A stretch of 64,000 nucleotides of DNA, from NCBI RefSeq assembly GCF_034555375.1, contig NZ_CP140706.1:2223001-2287000 (forward strand), read 5' to 3'. The notes beneath the pieces are model-generated. The model was not told where the DNA came from and ran no database searches. It saw nothing but the letters and a program-made list of their open reading frames with translations. How positions within the stretch are numbered: position 1 is the stretch's first letter; each line of letters opens with the position of its first letter. Below are positions 63,400-64,000 of the stretch, piece after piece. Position numbers and translations under genes: made by a program. This stretch comes from Pseudomonas sp. B33.4 (GTDB taxonomy: Bacteria; Pseudomonadota; Gammaproteobacteria; Pseudomonadales; Pseudomonadaceae).

Positions 63400-64000
63400 A
63401 TGGATAGCCTCAACGATTTGAACACGGCGTCGGTGCTGCATTTCGGCCCTTACGCCTTCCACCTGCGGCAACGGCTGATACTCGATGGAGATCGGCCCTT
63501 GCGCATGGGCGGTCGTGCGCTGGACATCCTGCAAGTGCTGGTCGAGCGTGCCGGTCGAGTGATCAGAAAAGAGCAGTTGATTGCTTTGGTGTGGCCCACG
63601 TCGGTGGTCGAGGAGATCAATCTGCGCGTGCACATCGCCGCGCTCAGGCGCGCCTTGGGTGACGGCGAAAACGGTCAGCGCTACATCGTTAACGTGCCGC
63701 AATGTGGTTACAGCTTTATTGCCCCGGTGCGTTGCGACAGCGCCGCGCAAGTGGTCTTCGAGGGGCTGCAAACGCCTCAGCATAATTTGCCTGCGCGCCT
63801 GACCTCGGTCGCCGGGCGCGACTCGCTGGTCGGCGGGCTGGTGCGGCAAATGCCGCTGTGTCGGCTGATGACCGTCACGGGGGCGGCCGGCGTGGGTAAA
63901 TCCACTGTCGCATTGCGGGTCGCGGAGCTGTTGTTGCAGTACTACCGAGACGGCGTGTGGCAGGTCGATCTGAGCTTGATCGACGGCGACACGTCGCTCC
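63400..64000 (+). CDS. Winged-helix regulator with P-loop ATPase domain, 3' end cut off
   Basis: 200 codons visible and still open at the window end. An OmpR/PhoB-type winged helix covers about 12-106 (LRMGGRALDILQVLVERAGR; VEEINLRVHIAALRRALG; YIVNVPQCGYSFIAPV). A linker leads to a nucleotide-binding domain with Walker A VTGAAGVGKSTVALRVAELL near 158-172. This is the architecture of the large CadC/SARP-like ATPase regulators common in Pseudomonas, usually about 900 residues with C-terminal repeats. Start ATG 63400; the ribosome site is weak (GGCTGCC). Confidence 0.82.
   Translation, partial: MDSLNDLNTASVLHFGPYAFHLRQRLILDGDRPLRMGGRALDILQVLVERAGRVIRKEQLIALVWPTSVVEEINLRVHIAALRRALGDGENGQRYIVNVPQCGYSFIAPVRCDSAAQVVFEGLQTPQHNLPARLTSVAGRDSLVGGLVRQMPLCRLMTVTGAAGVGKSTVALRVAELLLQYYRDGVWQVDLSLIDGDTSL

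Overview
The window is chromosomal DNA of a Pseudomonas, most likely of the P. fluorescens group. This rests on gene order (usg-like, fimV, truA, trpF, accD, folC, dedD, cvpA, purF, metZ; thrS, infC, rpmI, rplT, pheS, pheT, ihfA, merR, tRNA-Pro), a 64-residue RsmE-type CsrA protein, REP-type palindrome pairs built on GTAGGAG-like arms, and high-GC codon use. No species call is made.

Layout. 1-12862 is conserved core: a truncated usg-like gene, the polar-assembly protein FimV, and a biosynthetic block (tryptophan, malonyl-CoA, folate, purine and methionine enzymes) ending in a short-chain dehydrogenase. 13046-13424 holds tRNA-Val(TAC) and two identical tRNA-Asp(GTC) genes. 13898-19472 is an operon for an exported molybdenum hydroxylase: Tat-targeted large subunit, 2Fe-2S subunit, tri-haem cytochrome c and an XdhC-type maturation factor. 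A convergent PuuB-like oxidase, tRNA-Val(GAC), rsmE, a SPOR lipoprotein and a siderophore-interacting flavoreductase follow. 24366-25370 is a two-gene unit (DUF1654 protein, endonuclease I) behind a LexA-type operator. 25528-26616 is a periplasmic glutaminase-asparaginase with a candidate Anr/FNR site. 27509-34583 is a complete ribose operon (rbsBACRKD) followed by an exported nucleoside hydrolase, with two RbsR-like operators in front. Small envelope proteins and a cold-shock protein lead to the translation cluster thrS-infC-rpmI-rplT-pheST-ihfA. The thrS leader carries two hairpins that imitate tRNA-Thr anticodon arms.

44448 to about 52650, next to tRNA-Pro(GGG), is a decayed prophage. Phage genes, mostly on the minus strand, survive as pieces: an integrase catalytic domain, a RecT C-terminus, a DUF4406-like tail, a PAPS-reductase-like gene with an in-frame stop, and a gene with two frameshifts. 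Intact-looking, often AT-richer plus-strand genes lie between them, including a putative abortive-infection (putAbiC-type) membrane protein, a small lipoprotein behind a ten-G tract, and several unknown genes. A DNA cytosine methyltransferase appears intact. A 50-bp repeat shows that the remaining integrase piece was joined to the start of the PAPS-reductase-like gene. This is the most likely place for something undescribed.

52793-64000 returns to ordinary accessory and core genes: small envelope proteins, a VOC protein, an ABC exporter, an alpha/beta hydrolase, a quinone oxidoreductase, a divergent MFS/LysR pair with palindromic operators, a pirin, a GlxA-type AraC regulator, and a winged-helix/P-loop regulator cut by the window end.

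All family assignments come from reading motifs and remembered family features; no database search was run.
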